Shown here one piece after another: positions 16,444-24,175 of a stretch of DNA of 31,100 nt. The notes below the pieces were generated by a model, which was given only the letters and a program-made list of their open reading frames with translations, ran no database searches and was not told the origin of the DNA. The position numbers and the translations under genes are program-made. Source of the DNA: Bacteroidota bacterium (lineage in GTDB: Bacteria > Bacteroidota > Bacteroidia > Bacteroidales > WCHB1-69); the NCBI GenBank assembly GCA_023392945.1, contig JAEWNB010000096.1, positions 1-31,100 on the forward strand, read 5' to 3'. Positions within the stretch are counted from its first letter, which is position 1. Each line of letters starts with the position of its first letter.

Positions 16444-17532
16444 ATGAAACTATCATCACCACAAAAAGAAATGTATTCAAAGGAACGAATGTCAGCAGTG
16501 CAGGCACAACGTTTTGCGCAGGAGATAGCGTTTGGACCTATCGTCTTTCAAGTTTCCCGTCTTATGATTAAATTCGGAGTTTTTCAAACTCTAATTGATC
16601 ATAAAGAGGGTTTAACTATTGATGAAATTGCCGTTAAATGCAACTTGTCTCATTATGCTGCTCAGGTTATGTTGGAAGCATCTCTGACAATTGGGACAAT
16701 ATTGCTTTCTAATGGGAAATTTACCATTGCAAAAGCCGGATTCTTCTTACTAAATGATAAAATGGCAAGAGTTAACATCGATTTCAATCATGATGTTAAC
16801 TATCTCGGTTTTTTTGATTTGGAAGCAGCCTTGATAAATGGGAAGCCGGAAGGACTTAAGGTTTTTGGAGATTGGCCTACAATTTACGAGGGACTTTCAA
16901 AATTGCCGGATCAAGCATCAAAGAGTTGGTTTGCCTTTGACCATTTCTATTCTGATAACTCTTTCTCTCAAGCCCTTAAAATAGTTTTTGGAGAAAATAT
17001 TAAGACGTTGCTGGATGTTGGCGGAAATACCGGTCGTTGGGCTATGAAATGTGTGGAATATTCTCCCGATGCCGAAGTAACTATTATGGATCTTCCCCAA
17101 CAACTTGAATTAATGAAAAAGCATACTGCCGGTAAGCCGGGTGCTGATCGGATTCATGGTTATGCCGGAAATCTTTTAGATAATTCTATTCCTTTTCCAA
17201 AAGGTTTTGATGCTATTTGGATGAGTCAATTTCTTGACTGTTTTTCTGAAGAACAGGTAATTAGCATTTTATCAAGGGCAGCAGATTCAATGAATGAAAA
17301 ATCCAGACTCTTTATAATGGAAACACTATGGGATCGTCAGCATTTTGAAACCGCTTCATATTGCCTTGCACAAATTAGCCTTTATTTTACTGTAATGGCT
17401 AACGGAAATAGTAAGATGTTCTATTCCGGAGATTTGGAAAGGATGGTAAATTGTGCAGGACTTGAAATAGAGTCATACACTGACGGACTTGGGTTGGGCC
17501 ATAGTATTTTGAATTGTAAATTGAAAAAATAG
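16444..17532 (+). CDS. Class I SAM-dependent methyltransferase with winged-helix dimerisation domain
   Basis: A 362-residue protein with the O-methyltransferase family 2 layout. The N-terminal helical/winged-helix domain (about residues 20-110) includes LTIDEIAVKCNLSHYAAQ, and the Rossmann domain has SAM motif I LLDVGGNTGRW (189-199) with the acidic MDLPQQ strand end. Later motifs, FDAIWMSQFLDCF and SRLFIMETLWD, fit the same family. Family members methylate aromatic hydroxyls, so the substrate may be the 4-hydroxyaryl head; a C-methylating role (aryl polyene heads can carry a ring methyl) is also possible. It is 12 bp after the acyltransferase and 8 bp before a dehydratase. It is distinct from the radical SAM enzyme and from the MMPL methyltransferase-like tail. 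Confidence 0.85.
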   Translation: MKLSSPQKEMYSKERMSAVQAQRFAQEIAFGPIVFQVSRLMIKFGVFQTLIDHKEGLTIDEIAVKCNLSHYAAQVMLEASLTIGTILLSNGKFTIAKAGFFLLNDKMARVNIDFNHDVNYLGFFDLEAALINGKPEGLKVFGDWPTIYEGLSKLPDQASKSWFAFDHFYSDNSFSQALKIVFGENIKTLLDVGGNTGRWAMKCVEYSPDAEVTIMDLPQQLELMKKHTAGKPGADRIHGYAGNLLDNSIPFPKGFDAIWMSQFLDCFSEEQVISILSRAADSMNEKSRLFIMETLWDRQHFETASYCLAQISLYFTVMANGNSKMFYSGDLERMVNCAGLEIESYTDGLGLGHSILNCKLKK

Positions 17533-17540
17533 ATATTATT

Positions 17541-17951
17541 ATGTCTTTTGCCAATAATATCTTGGATTTAATCCCTCAACGTCCACCATTCGTTTTTGTG
17601 GATAAATTGTCTGGTTTAGAAAATCCAAACCAATTTTATAGTGAATTACTTGTCAAAATTGATAATCCACTTCTCGAAAGAGATTCTTTGTCAGAAGCTG
17701 GAATTGTTGAATTTGTGGCACAAAGTATGGCAGCTCATATTGGATATTTTGGTGGGGATGAAGTGAAAATTGGAGTTATAGGTTCTATTAAAAAACTAAC
17801 TGTTGCAAAATTGCCTAAAGTGGGAGATACTATTTCTGCTGAATTGGTTATTACTAATAAAGTTTTTAATATTACCCTTTTTGAGGCTAAAGTATTTTGC
17901 CATCAAGAGGAAATCGCTTTCTGCGAAATGAAAGTAGCTGTGCCTGATTAA
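17541..17951 (+). CDS. Hotdog-fold 3-hydroxyacyl-ACP dehydratase, ApeP-like
   Basis: A 136-residue hotdog protein. LIPQRPPFVFVD at residues 10-21 matches the FabZ N-terminal signature but has Gln where most have His. The central helix carries VEFVAQSMAAHIG, with the expected acidic residue E. There is no HFPGxPxxPG motif, so it belongs with ApeP-like dehydratases that may work with a canonical ApeI/FabZ partner, here perhaps the product of 24915-25280. It removes water from 3-hydroxyacyl-ACP to make the conjugated double bonds. The dehydratase cut by the left window edge is its closest relative in the window. It sits 8 bp after the methyltransferase. Confidence 0.82.
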   Translation: MSFANNILDLIPQRPPFVFVDKLSGLENPNQFYSELLVKIDNPLLERDSLSEAGIVEFVAQSMAAHIGYFGGDEVKIGVIGSIKKLTVAKLPKVGDTISAELVITNKVFNITLFEAKVFCHQEEIAFCEMKVAVPD

Positions 17952-17975
17952 TGAAATGTTTTATTATTTTTGTAT

Positions 17976-18386
17976 ATGAAAGAGTTAGTTGCTAGAAAAG
18001 AAATTGAAGTGAGATTTAGTGAGGTTGATAGTATGGGAATCGTTTGGCATGGTGCTTACCTCAAATACCTGGAAGATGGACGCGAAGCCTTTGGGAAATT
18101 ATTTCATCTTGGGTATATGGAAATGTATGCGCATGGTTTTTATGTTCCCCTTGTTGAACTTGATTTGCAATATAAAAGACCATTGAATTATCCTCAAACT
18201 ATTTTTATTGAAACCCGTTATATACCTTGCGACGCTGCCAAAATTAAATTTGCTTATGTAATTTATGATATTAATAATACGATTGTTTCAAAAGCAAATA
18301 GCACACAGGTTTTTCTTGATAAAGAGTATAATCTGATGTTGAAATCACCTGAGTTCTATTTAAAATGGAAAGAGAAATATTTATGA
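17976..18386 (+). CDS. 4HBT-type acyl-CoA/ACP thioesterase
   Basis: A 136-residue hotdog thioesterase. The family signature is clear in VRFSEVDSMGIVWHGAYLKYL (about residues 10-30), with the catalytic acid D in SEVDSMG, the H of WHGAY and the following EDGREAF. The length is normal. In aryl polyene clusters a thioesterase of this family (ApeK type) is thought to release or edit stalled acyl-ACP intermediates. ATG 17976 is preferred to a TTG six bases earlier. Its last codons overlap the asparaginase gene in an ATGA arrangement at 18383-18386, so translation of that gene is coupled to this one. Confidence 0.88.
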   Translation: MKELVARKEIEVRFSEVDSMGIVWHGAYLKYLEDGREAFGKLFHLGYMEMYAHGFYVPLVELDLQYKRPLNYPQTIFIETRYIPCDAAKIKFAYVIYDINNTIVSKANSTQVFLDKEYNLMLKSPEFYLKWKEKYL

Positions 18387-19432
18387 AACATAATATTTTA
18401 CTTATTTATACCGGAGGTACTATTGGGATGATTCAAAACCGGGATACCGGAGCTCTTGAACCATTTCAATTTGAGAATATATATGAACATTTGCCTATGC
18501 TTCGACTTGTCGATGCTGAAGTCTCTTTTGTGCAAATGGACACCGTAATTGATTCGTCTGATACAAATCCTGATTTTTGGGTAAGTTTGGCTAAAGTAAT
18601 TTATAATCACTATTCTCAGTATGATGGATTCGTTATTTTACATGGAACAGACACGATGGCTTATACAGCATCAGCACTTTGCTATCTGCTTGAAAATCTT
18701 GCCAAACCGGTTATTTTGACGGGGTCTCAACTTCCTCTTGGAGTTATGCGTACTGATGGTCGTGAAAATATTTTAAATTCTATTGAAATTGCTGCATCAT
18801 ACAAGGATGGAAAACCTCGAGTTCCTGAAGTTTGTATCTATTTCGAGAATTTCCTCTATAGAGGAAATCGGGCATATAAAGATAATGCAGAACAATTTCA
18901 TGCTTTTATTTCTTCTAACTATCCTGTTTTAGCTGAAGTAGGAGTTAAAATTCGCTTTAATGATGCTTATATACGAAAAATTCCCGAAAACGACCTGATT
19001 TTACATACAACACTTGATGATAATATTGCCGTTCTTAAACTGTATCCGGGTATAACTCTTAAAGCTGTTTCTGCCGTTTTGAACACCCCTGATTTGAGAG
19101 CCGTGATTATGGAAACCTATGGAGCCGGAAATGCGCCCTCGAATGATGATTTTCTCTCTTTGCTGAAAGAAGGAATTGATAAAGGTATTATCATTATCAA
19201 TGTTACTCAATGTAAAGGTGGTGGATCAGTAGAAATAGGAAAATACGGATCTAGTTTGAAGTTGGGAAATATTGGTGTTATTAGTGGACATGATATCACT
19301 ACAGAAGCTGCAGTTTCAAAACTTATGTACCTCCTTGGGAGTGGTTTGAACAATGATGAAGTTAAACATTGGATGCAGCTGCCTCTTCGCGGTGAAATGA
19401 CCGCTGATGATGCTTTCTCCAATAATCATTAA
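18383..19432 (+). CDS. ansA: Type I (cytoplasmic) L-asparaginase
   Basis: A 349-residue asparaginase without signal peptide. Both catalytic motifs are intact: TGGTIGM (residues 10-16, nucleophile T13) and HGTDTMAYT (T89-D90). The later ETYGAGNAP and CKGGGSVEIGKYG segments match the allosteric AnsA family. It hydrolyses asparagine to aspartate and ammonia. The start is ATG 18383, which shares ATGA with the thioesterase stop; an in-frame ATG at 18365 would add MEREIF and is less likely. The stop is 10 bp before a ketosynthase start. A primary-metabolism gene in the middle of a pigment operon is unusual, and no cluster role is evident. Confidence 0.92.
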   Translation: MKHNILLIYTGGTIGMIQNRDTGALEPFQFENIYEHLPMLRLVDAEVSFVQMDTVIDSSDTNPDFWVSLAKVIYNHYSQYDGFVILHGTDTMAYTASALCYLLENLAKPVILTGSQLPLGVMRTDGRENILNSIEIAASYKDGKPRVPEVCIYFENFLYRGNRAYKDNAEQFHAFISSNYPVLAEVGVKIRFNDAYIRKIPENDLILHTTLDDNIAVLKLYPGITLKAVSAVLNTPDLRAVIMETYGAGNAPSNDDFLSLLKEGIDKGIIIINVTQCKGGGSVEIGKYGSSLKLGNIGVISGHDITTEAAVSKLMYLLGSGLNNDEVKHWMQLPLRGEMTADDAFSNNH

Positions 19433-19442
19433 GCAACTTATT

Positions 19443-20600
19443 ATGAAAAAAATACATTTTCTGTCAGATAATATAATCAGTCCTTTAGGGAGTTCTACGG
19501 AAGAAAATTTTAATGCTATCCTCTCAGGGAAATCAGGTGTTGTTGAACATGTTAAACCTTCTTTTCAAAACAGCCCGTTTTACGCTTCTCTTATTGATGA
19601 TAGCCAGATTGATAGTATGTGGCAGACACTAAATACTTGTCAGGAATATACAAGATTTGAAAAAATTGCAATTCTTTCCATATTTTTTGCTTCAAAAAAA
19701 ATAAATATTGACCTGAGTTCTCCTGATACACTTTTTATTTTATCTACAACCAAAGGTAATATTGCCCTTATTGACCCGACTGTAAACCATCAATTTACTT
19801 TTGATAGAGTTCATTTATGGAAATCAGCCAAACTGATTTCTGAATTTTTTGGGAATAAAAATATTCCTATTGTTATTTCAAGCGCCTGCATATCAGGTGT
19901 TTCTGCGTTAATCATGGCTAAAAGACTTTTAACCGATGAAAAATATAAAAATATAGTTGTTTGCGGAGCTGATGAAGTCTCCCGGTTTATTTTTGCCGGT
20001 TTTGGAAGTTTAAAAGCCCTTTCTCCACTTCCATGTAGACCTTATGATAAGGATCATTGCGGACTTAATCTCGGAGAAGGTGCAGCAACTATTATACTTT
20101 CAAATGATGATGCGTTTGTGACAGATAATTCTGTGTTTATTATGAATGGAGCAATTTCTGACGATGCTAATCATATTTCAGGGCCTTCACGCACCGGAGA
20201 AGGTCTTTTTCAGGCAATTTCTAGAACTATTGTAAACTTTCCCTATGAATCTATTGCATTTGTTAATGCTCATGGAACTGCAACTGTATATAATGATGAT
20301 ATGGAATCAATTGCAATTAATCGTGCCGGATTAAGCAAACTTCCTCTTCTGAGTTTTAAAGGTTATTATGGACATACAATGGGGGCTGCCGGTGTTATTG
20401 AAACTGTACTTTCAGCCAATGCTCTTCAAAAGCAAATGCTTCCCGCTTCCTATGGTTATAAAGAGTCAGGAACCCCTGTACCTGTTAATGTTCCAGTTGC
20501 TAACCTGAAACTTTCAGAGAATTCATGTCTTAAAACTGCATCAGGTTTTGGCGGATGTAACGCTTCACTACTTTTATCAACAAAAAATAAGAATGACTAA
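19443..20600 (+). CDS. Beta-ketoacyl-ACP synthase (KS 2), catalytically complete
   Basis: A 385-residue condensing enzyme with an intact triad: C149 in SSACISG, H277 in NAHGTAT and H311 in YYGHTMGAAG. SGFGGCNAS forms the C-terminal loop. It is shorter and more divergent than KS 1 and KS 3, and has a shortened N-terminal half with few of the usual early motifs. ATG 19443 gives the normal opening MKKIHFLSDNIISPLG; an open frame extends upstream to 19407 inside the asparaginase gene but would add non-homologous residues. Its last 8 bases overlap the start of a half-length ketosynthase-like gene, and the two products may form a complex. It may have the role of the accessory ketosynthase (ApeR type) of aryl polyene clusters. 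Confidence 0.88.
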   Translation: MKKIHFLSDNIISPLGSSTEENFNAILSGKSGVVEHVKPSFQNSPFYASLIDDSQIDSMWQTLNTCQEYTRFEKIAILSIFFASKKINIDLSSPDTLFILSTTKGNIALIDPTVNHQFTFDRVHLWKSAKLISEFFGNKNIPIVISSACISGVSALIMAKRLLTDEKYKNIVVCGADEVSRFIFAGFGSLKALSPLPCRPYDKDHCGLNLGEGAATIILSNDDAFVTDNSVFIMNGAISDDANHISGPSRTGEGLFQAISRTIVNFPYESIAFVNAHGTATVYNDDMESIAINRAGLSKLPLLSFKGYYGHTMGAAGVIETVLSANALQKQMLPASYGYKESGTPVPVNVPVANLKLSENSCLKTASGFGGCNASLLLSTKNKND

Positions 20601-21204
20601 AATGTATATTTCAAGTTTCTGTTTAATAAAAAATAATACGATTATTTTAAACGGAGAAAAAATATTTTCTGGAAATGATGGTGATGCCACATCTTTTATG
20701 ATTGATGCTTATAGATCTCTGAATATTGATTATCCTAAATTCTTTAAAATGGATAATCTGGCAAAACTTGCATTCCTTTCTGCAGAAATTCTTTTGAAAA
20801 AGAATACATTATTAAAGGAAAATGATAATACTAAAACAGGTGTCATTATAGCTAATTCATCTTCTTCTCTGAATGTGGATCTTAAATTTCAGGACTCTAT
20901 GAATGAAATTCCAAGCCCCTCTCTATTTGTCTATACTTTGCCAAATGTTATGATTGGAGAATTATGCATCAGACACAAAATATTCGGAGAAAATTGTGCT
21001 TTGATATCGGACGGCTTTGATATAGAGCAATTAATTGATTTTGTCACGGCTGTTAATAATGAAAAAATGATGAATAATTATATCACCGGATATGTCAATT
21101 TTGAGGAAAATGACCTTTTGGCTTGTTTGATGTTTGTTGAAAATTATTATCGTGAAAATCAGTTTGATAATGAAAACATTAAAAAAATATTAAACTTTAT
21201 ATAG
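20593..21204 (+). CDS. Half-length ketosynthase-like protein, no active-site cysteine
   Basis: A 203-residue protein resembling only the N-terminal half of a ketosynthase (the ketoacyl-synt_2 family, about 200 residues). SPSLFVYTLPNVMIGELCIRH corresponds to the region before the nucleophile, and the following LISDGFDIEQLIDF aligns with the usual STACSSG-containing helix but has no cysteine at the catalytic place. The histidine-bearing C-terminal half is missing altogether and no remnant of it follows before the next gene. It cannot condense by itself; a structural or chain-length-controlling partner for KS 2 is the best guess. The start may be ATG 20593 (8-bp overlap with KS 2) or ATG 20602. 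Confidence 0.78.
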   Translation: MTKMYISSFCLIKNNTIILNGEKIFSGNDGDATSFMIDAYRSLNIDYPKFFKMDNLAKLAFLSAEILLKKNTLLKENDNTKTGVIIANSSSSLNVDLKFQDSMNEIPSPSLFVYTLPNVMIGELCIRHKIFGENCALISDGFDIEQLIDFVTAVNNEKMMNNYITGYVNFEENDLLACLMFVENYYRENQFDNENIKKILNFI

Positions 21205-21223
21205 TAAAACTCTGAAAATTTAG

Positions 21224-21231
21224 TAATTTTG
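21224..21231 (+). promoter_or_regulatory. Putative internal -7 promoter box
   Basis: TAATTTTG matches TAnnTTTG and lies 26 bases before the second ACP start, in a 53-bp gap that is the widest between 13286 and 24847. A -33 element is weak (TTTA at 21196-21199 is a little too distant). It could give separate transcription of the last seven cluster genes. Confidence 0.4.
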
Positions 21232-21257
21232 CACACTTAAATAAAAAAAATGATTAT

Positions 21258-21512
21258 ATGGAGGAATTAATTTTAAATCTAAAAAAGGAAATTATTGAAG
21301 TGTTGAATCTCGAAGGTGTGAAACCTGAAGATATTGATGCTGATGCACCTTTATTCGGTGATGGACTTGGACTTGATTCGATTGATGCTTTGGAATTAAT
21401 CGTTTTATTAGAGAAAAATTATGGTATTAAACTTGAAAATCCTAATCAAGGACGTGAAATTTTTACTACAGTTCGTTCTATGGCAGAGTATATAATGGCA
21501 AATAAAAAATAA
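21258..21512 (+). CDS. Acyl carrier protein 2
   Basis: An 84-residue carrier protein with S41 in LGLDSIDALEL as the phosphopantetheine site and the conserved following segment LLEKNYGIKLEN. The N-terminal helix is MEELILNLKKEIIEVLNL. It differs from ACP 1 in having DSI instead of DSL and an extra loop, NPNQGREIFTTV, before the last helix, so the two carriers probably serve different partners. It is 3 bp before KS 3 and next to the chain-length-factor-like gene, suggesting it carries the elongating chain for that pair. A candidate promoter is just upstream at 21224. Confidence 0.92.
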   Translation: MEELILNLKKEIIEVLNLEGVKPEDIDADAPLFGDGLGLDSIDALELIVLLEKNYGIKLENPNQGREIFTTVRSMAEYIMANKK

Positions 21513-21515
21513 TTA

Positions 21516-22727
21516 ATGTCAGATTCTATTTTTGTTACCTCTCTGGGAATTGTTTCCGGAGTGGGCGTTGGCATCGATAAAACCCTTGACTCTCTCCTGT
21601 CTCTCTATTCCGGGGTAGGGAAGTTAAAATATTTGAATACTTTCCATAATGATATCCCTTGTTCTGAAGTCCAACTTTCAGATGAAGAGATCAGAACTAT
21701 TTTGAATATCTCTGAGGATGAGATTATTACACGAACATCCCTGTTGGGGATCTTGGCTGCTAAAGAAGCTTATGATAATGCGGAATTTAGTAATTGTAAA
21801 AAACTTAATCTTAGAATCGGCTTTATCAACGGAACTACTGTTGGAGGAATGGAAAAAAGTGAAAAATATTATGCTGATTTTATAAATCCAGAATCTAATA
21901 ATTATAACGGTTTTATTGATGCCCATGATTGTGGTGCTTGTACCGAAAAAATCGCTGACTATCTCGATGATTTTGATTTTGTTTCTACCACTTCAACTGC
22001 TTGCTCTTCTGCTGTAAATACTATTATTTTGGCTTCTAATCTTATTAAAGCGGGAATCTTGGATTGTGTTATTGCCGGTGGAACGGAGTGCTTGAGTTTA
22101 TTCCATCTTAACGGATTTAATACACTGATGATTCTTGACCCTCATCAATGCAGACCTTTTGATGCATCACGTGCCGGACTTAATCTTGGAGAAGGGGCTG
22201 CTTATCTTGTACTTGAAAATGAAAAATCTATTAAACTACGCCATTCTAAACCTATTTGCAAAATAGCAGGGTGGGGGAACTCTTGTGATGCTTTTCATCA
22301 AACTGCTTCTTCTCCCGATGGCAAAGGAGCTACTTTGTCTATGCAAAAAGCTATAAATATGAGCGGCCTTAAATTAACTGATATTGATTATATTAGTGCA
22401 CATGGTACCGGAACCCTTAATAACGATGAATCCGAAGGTACTGCTGTTATGAATGTATTTGGAAATCAGGTGCCCCCTATAAGCTCTACAAAATCTTTTA
22501 CAGGACATACTACAAGTGCTGCCGGATCTGTGGAATCTGTTATCAGTATTCTGGCTATGCAAAATGATTTTTTGCCGCCAAATTTGATGTTTAAAAATAA
22601 AATTGAAAAACTAAACTTTACTCCAATTCAAAATTTAGTTAAGAATGTTAAAGTGAATAATATTTTGAATAATTCTTTCGGATTTGGGGGTAATAACTCT
22701 TCTATTATTTATTCAAAAATTGACTGA
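21516..22727 (+). CDS. Beta-ketoacyl-ACP synthase (KS 3), catalytically complete
   Basis: A 403-residue FabF-like condensing enzyme. C163 in STACSSAV, H296 in SAHGTGT and H331 in FTGHTTSAAG complete the triad, and NSFGFGGNNSS is the C-terminal loop. It is the most canonical of the three ketosynthases. The gene after it, 3 bp downstream, encodes a triad-less homologue, so the two are likely a ketosynthase/chain-length-factor heterodimer like ApeO/ApeC of characterised aryl polyene systems, performing iterative extension with malonyl-ACP. ATG 21516 follows the ACP stop by 3 bp. Confidence 0.92.
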   Translation: MSDSIFVTSLGIVSGVGVGIDKTLDSLLSLYSGVGKLKYLNTFHNDIPCSEVQLSDEEIRTILNISEDEIITRTSLLGILAAKEAYDNAEFSNCKKLNLRIGFINGTTVGGMEKSEKYYADFINPESNNYNGFIDAHDCGACTEKIADYLDDFDFVSTTSTACSSAVNTIILASNLIKAGILDCVIAGGTECLSLFHLNGFNTLMILDPHQCRPFDASRAGLNLGEGAAYLVLENEKSIKLRHSKPICKIAGWGNSCDAFHQTASSPDGKGATLSMQKAINMSGLKLTDIDYISAHGTGTLNNDESEGTAVMNVFGNQVPPISSTKSFTGHTTSAAGSVESVISILAMQNDFLPPNLMFKNKIEKLNFTPIQNLVKNVKVNNILNNSFGFGGNNSSIIYSKID

Positions 22728-22730
22728 TTT

Positions 22731-23786
22731 ATGGCTGTTTTTATTCGTGGTACCGGTAATATTTCTATCCAGAATACATTAGGAAAAATGGGAATAGATG
22801 AACCTATTTCTTATAGTGATCCGTATGTTCACTGTCTGGAACCTGACTATAAAGATTATATATCTCCTATAGCTCTCCGTAGAATGAGTTCTATTATTAA
22901 ACGAGCTATAACTTCTTCTTTGTTTTGTGTTAAAGAATCGGGAATTGATTGTCCGGATGCAATTGTCTCAGGAACAGGGCTTGGCTGCATTGAAGATACT
23001 GAAAAGTTTCTTAAAGCGATGATTGATAATAAGGAACAATTCCTCCAACCAACCTATTTTATTCAATCTACTCACAATACAATCAGCTCTCAAGTTGCTC
23101 TTCAACTTAAATGCCATTCCTATAATAATACTTATTCCCATCGTGGAATTTCTTTTGAATCGGCCCTGATGGATGTTTTTATTCTTTTTAAAACGGGGAT
23201 TATTAGAAGCGCATTGGTCGGAGGTCACGATGAAATGACTCCAAATTATTTCCTTCAATTGAAAAAAATTGACTTCTGGAAAAATCAAATTACTAATAGC
23301 CTCGAAATTCATAAAAGCAATACTCCCGGTAGTTTCGCAGGAGAAGGAAATGTCTGTTTTATGCTGTCTGATATTGCCGATGAAAAGAATTATGCAGAAA
23401 TAGCTGATGTTAAGATGCTCTATAAAGTCAAAAATGAAGATGAACTATTGTCATCCGTTTCTGATTTTCTGGCAGAAAGCAACCTGACTCCCGGTGATAT
23501 CGATCTTCTTATGACCGGCGTGAGCGGTGATGTAAATACGGATCCGACTTATTTTAACCTTTCAAATAAACTGTTTCCCAATTCACTTCATGCTTATTAT
23601 AAAAATCTTTGCGGAGAGTTTTTTACTGCGCCTGCATTCGGATTGTGGAGTGCTGCTACTTGTCTGAAAAACAATAATGTTCTTGATATTCAAAAACTTA
23701 ATAGTGTTCGTAAAGAAAAAATCAAGACTGTTCTCCTTTATAATCAATACAAAAATAAAAACCATTCTTTAATCCTTCTGAAATGA
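22731..23786 (+). CDS. Chain-length-factor-like ketosynthase homologue lacking all catalytic residues
   Basis: A 351-residue thiolase-fold protein. Where ketosynthases have the nucleophile (STACSSG), it reads TYSHRGISFE; in place of NAHGT it has MTGVSGDV; and in place of FGHTxGAAG it has NLCGEFFTAPAFG. The cysteine and both histidines are therefore gone. It keeps ketosynthase landmarks such as SGTGLGCIEDTEKF, PTYFIQSTHNTISSQVA and ALVGGHDEMTPNY. The expected role is as non-catalytic partner of KS 3 that shapes the cavity and sets polyene length. The ATG of the next gene overlaps its stop as ATGA (23783-23786), suggesting coupled translation. Confidence 0.85.
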   Translation: MAVFIRGTGNISIQNTLGKMGIDEPISYSDPYVHCLEPDYKDYISPIALRRMSSIIKRAITSSLFCVKESGIDCPDAIVSGTGLGCIEDTEKFLKAMIDNKEQFLQPTYFIQSTHNTISSQVALQLKCHSYNNTYSHRGISFESALMDVFILFKTGIIRSALVGGHDEMTPNYFLQLKKIDFWKNQITNSLEIHKSNTPGSFAGEGNVCFMLSDIADEKNYAEIADVKMLYKVKNEDELLSSVSDFLAESNLTPGDIDLLMTGVSGDVNTDPTYFNLSNKLFPNSLHAYYKNLCGEFFTAPAFGLWSAATCLKNNNVLDIQKLNSVRKEKIKTVLLYNQYKNKNHSLILLK

Positions 23787-24139
23787 CATGGTTGTTAATA
23801 CTTCTGATCTCGCTCCAAAGCGTTTTGCTTGTTGCAGCTCAGGTTTTTTTGAAAATATCGGTTCAACTATTTGGCACTTTTTCCTGGACTATCAGCTATT
23901 TTAAAAATGTTTTTACTACTTGGCAATTCGCTGCTTCCGGTTTGTGCGCACTTTCCGGAATGATAGTTTGGATGGTTGTCCTGAAACGGTTTGAATTTAG
24001 TGTTGCTTACCCATTGCTGAGTATTAGCTACGTAATTGGGCTGATTGCAGCTCAGCTGTTTTTTCATGAAACCATCCCTTTGTCACGCTGGATTGGGGTC
24101 GCTATTATAATGATTGGTGTTTACTTTGTAGTAAAATAA
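23783..24139 (+). CDS. Small EamA/Arn-type four-helix membrane protein (possible lipid-linked sugar flippase subunit)
   Basis: A 118-residue protein made almost entirely of four hydrophobic helices (about residues 3-22, 45-65, 72-92 and 98-117). FEFSVAYPLLSISYVIGLIA followed by a glutamate-containing FFHETIPLSRWIGVAIIMIGV is the signature of the SMR/EamA half-transporters, most like ArnE/ArnF, which flip undecaprenyl-phosphate-aminoarabinose. Small multidrug resistance proteins are the other possibility. It overlaps the chain-length-factor gene by ATGA, and a GT2 glycosyltransferase gene is three genes downstream, which together hint at a polyprenyl-phosphate-sugar step. Confidence 0.72.
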   Translation: MTWLLILLISLQSVLLVAAQVFLKISVQLFGTFSWTISYFKNVFTTWQFAASGLCALSGMIVWMVVLKRFEFSVAYPLLSISYVIGLIAAQLFFHETIPLSRWIGVAIIMIGVYFVVK

Positions 24140-24175
24140 GTTTTCTCTCTTCCCGTTATTTATTTAAACTTGACT

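Noticed and set aside
17965..17972. TATTTTTG, a perfect TAnnTTTG promoter box before the thioesterase
   Set aside because: It ends three bases before the ATG, so transcription would start inside the gene; taken as chance in AT-rich sequence.
18365..18382. Earlier asparaginase start
   Set aside because: It would add six residues before the conserved MKHNILLIYTGG opening; the ATGA overlap at 18383 is the more natural start.
20593..21204. Half ketosynthase as a frameshifted pseudogene
   Set aside because: The frame is open, ends cleanly, and no C-terminal ketosynthase motifs appear in any frame before the next gene; half-length members of this family exist.
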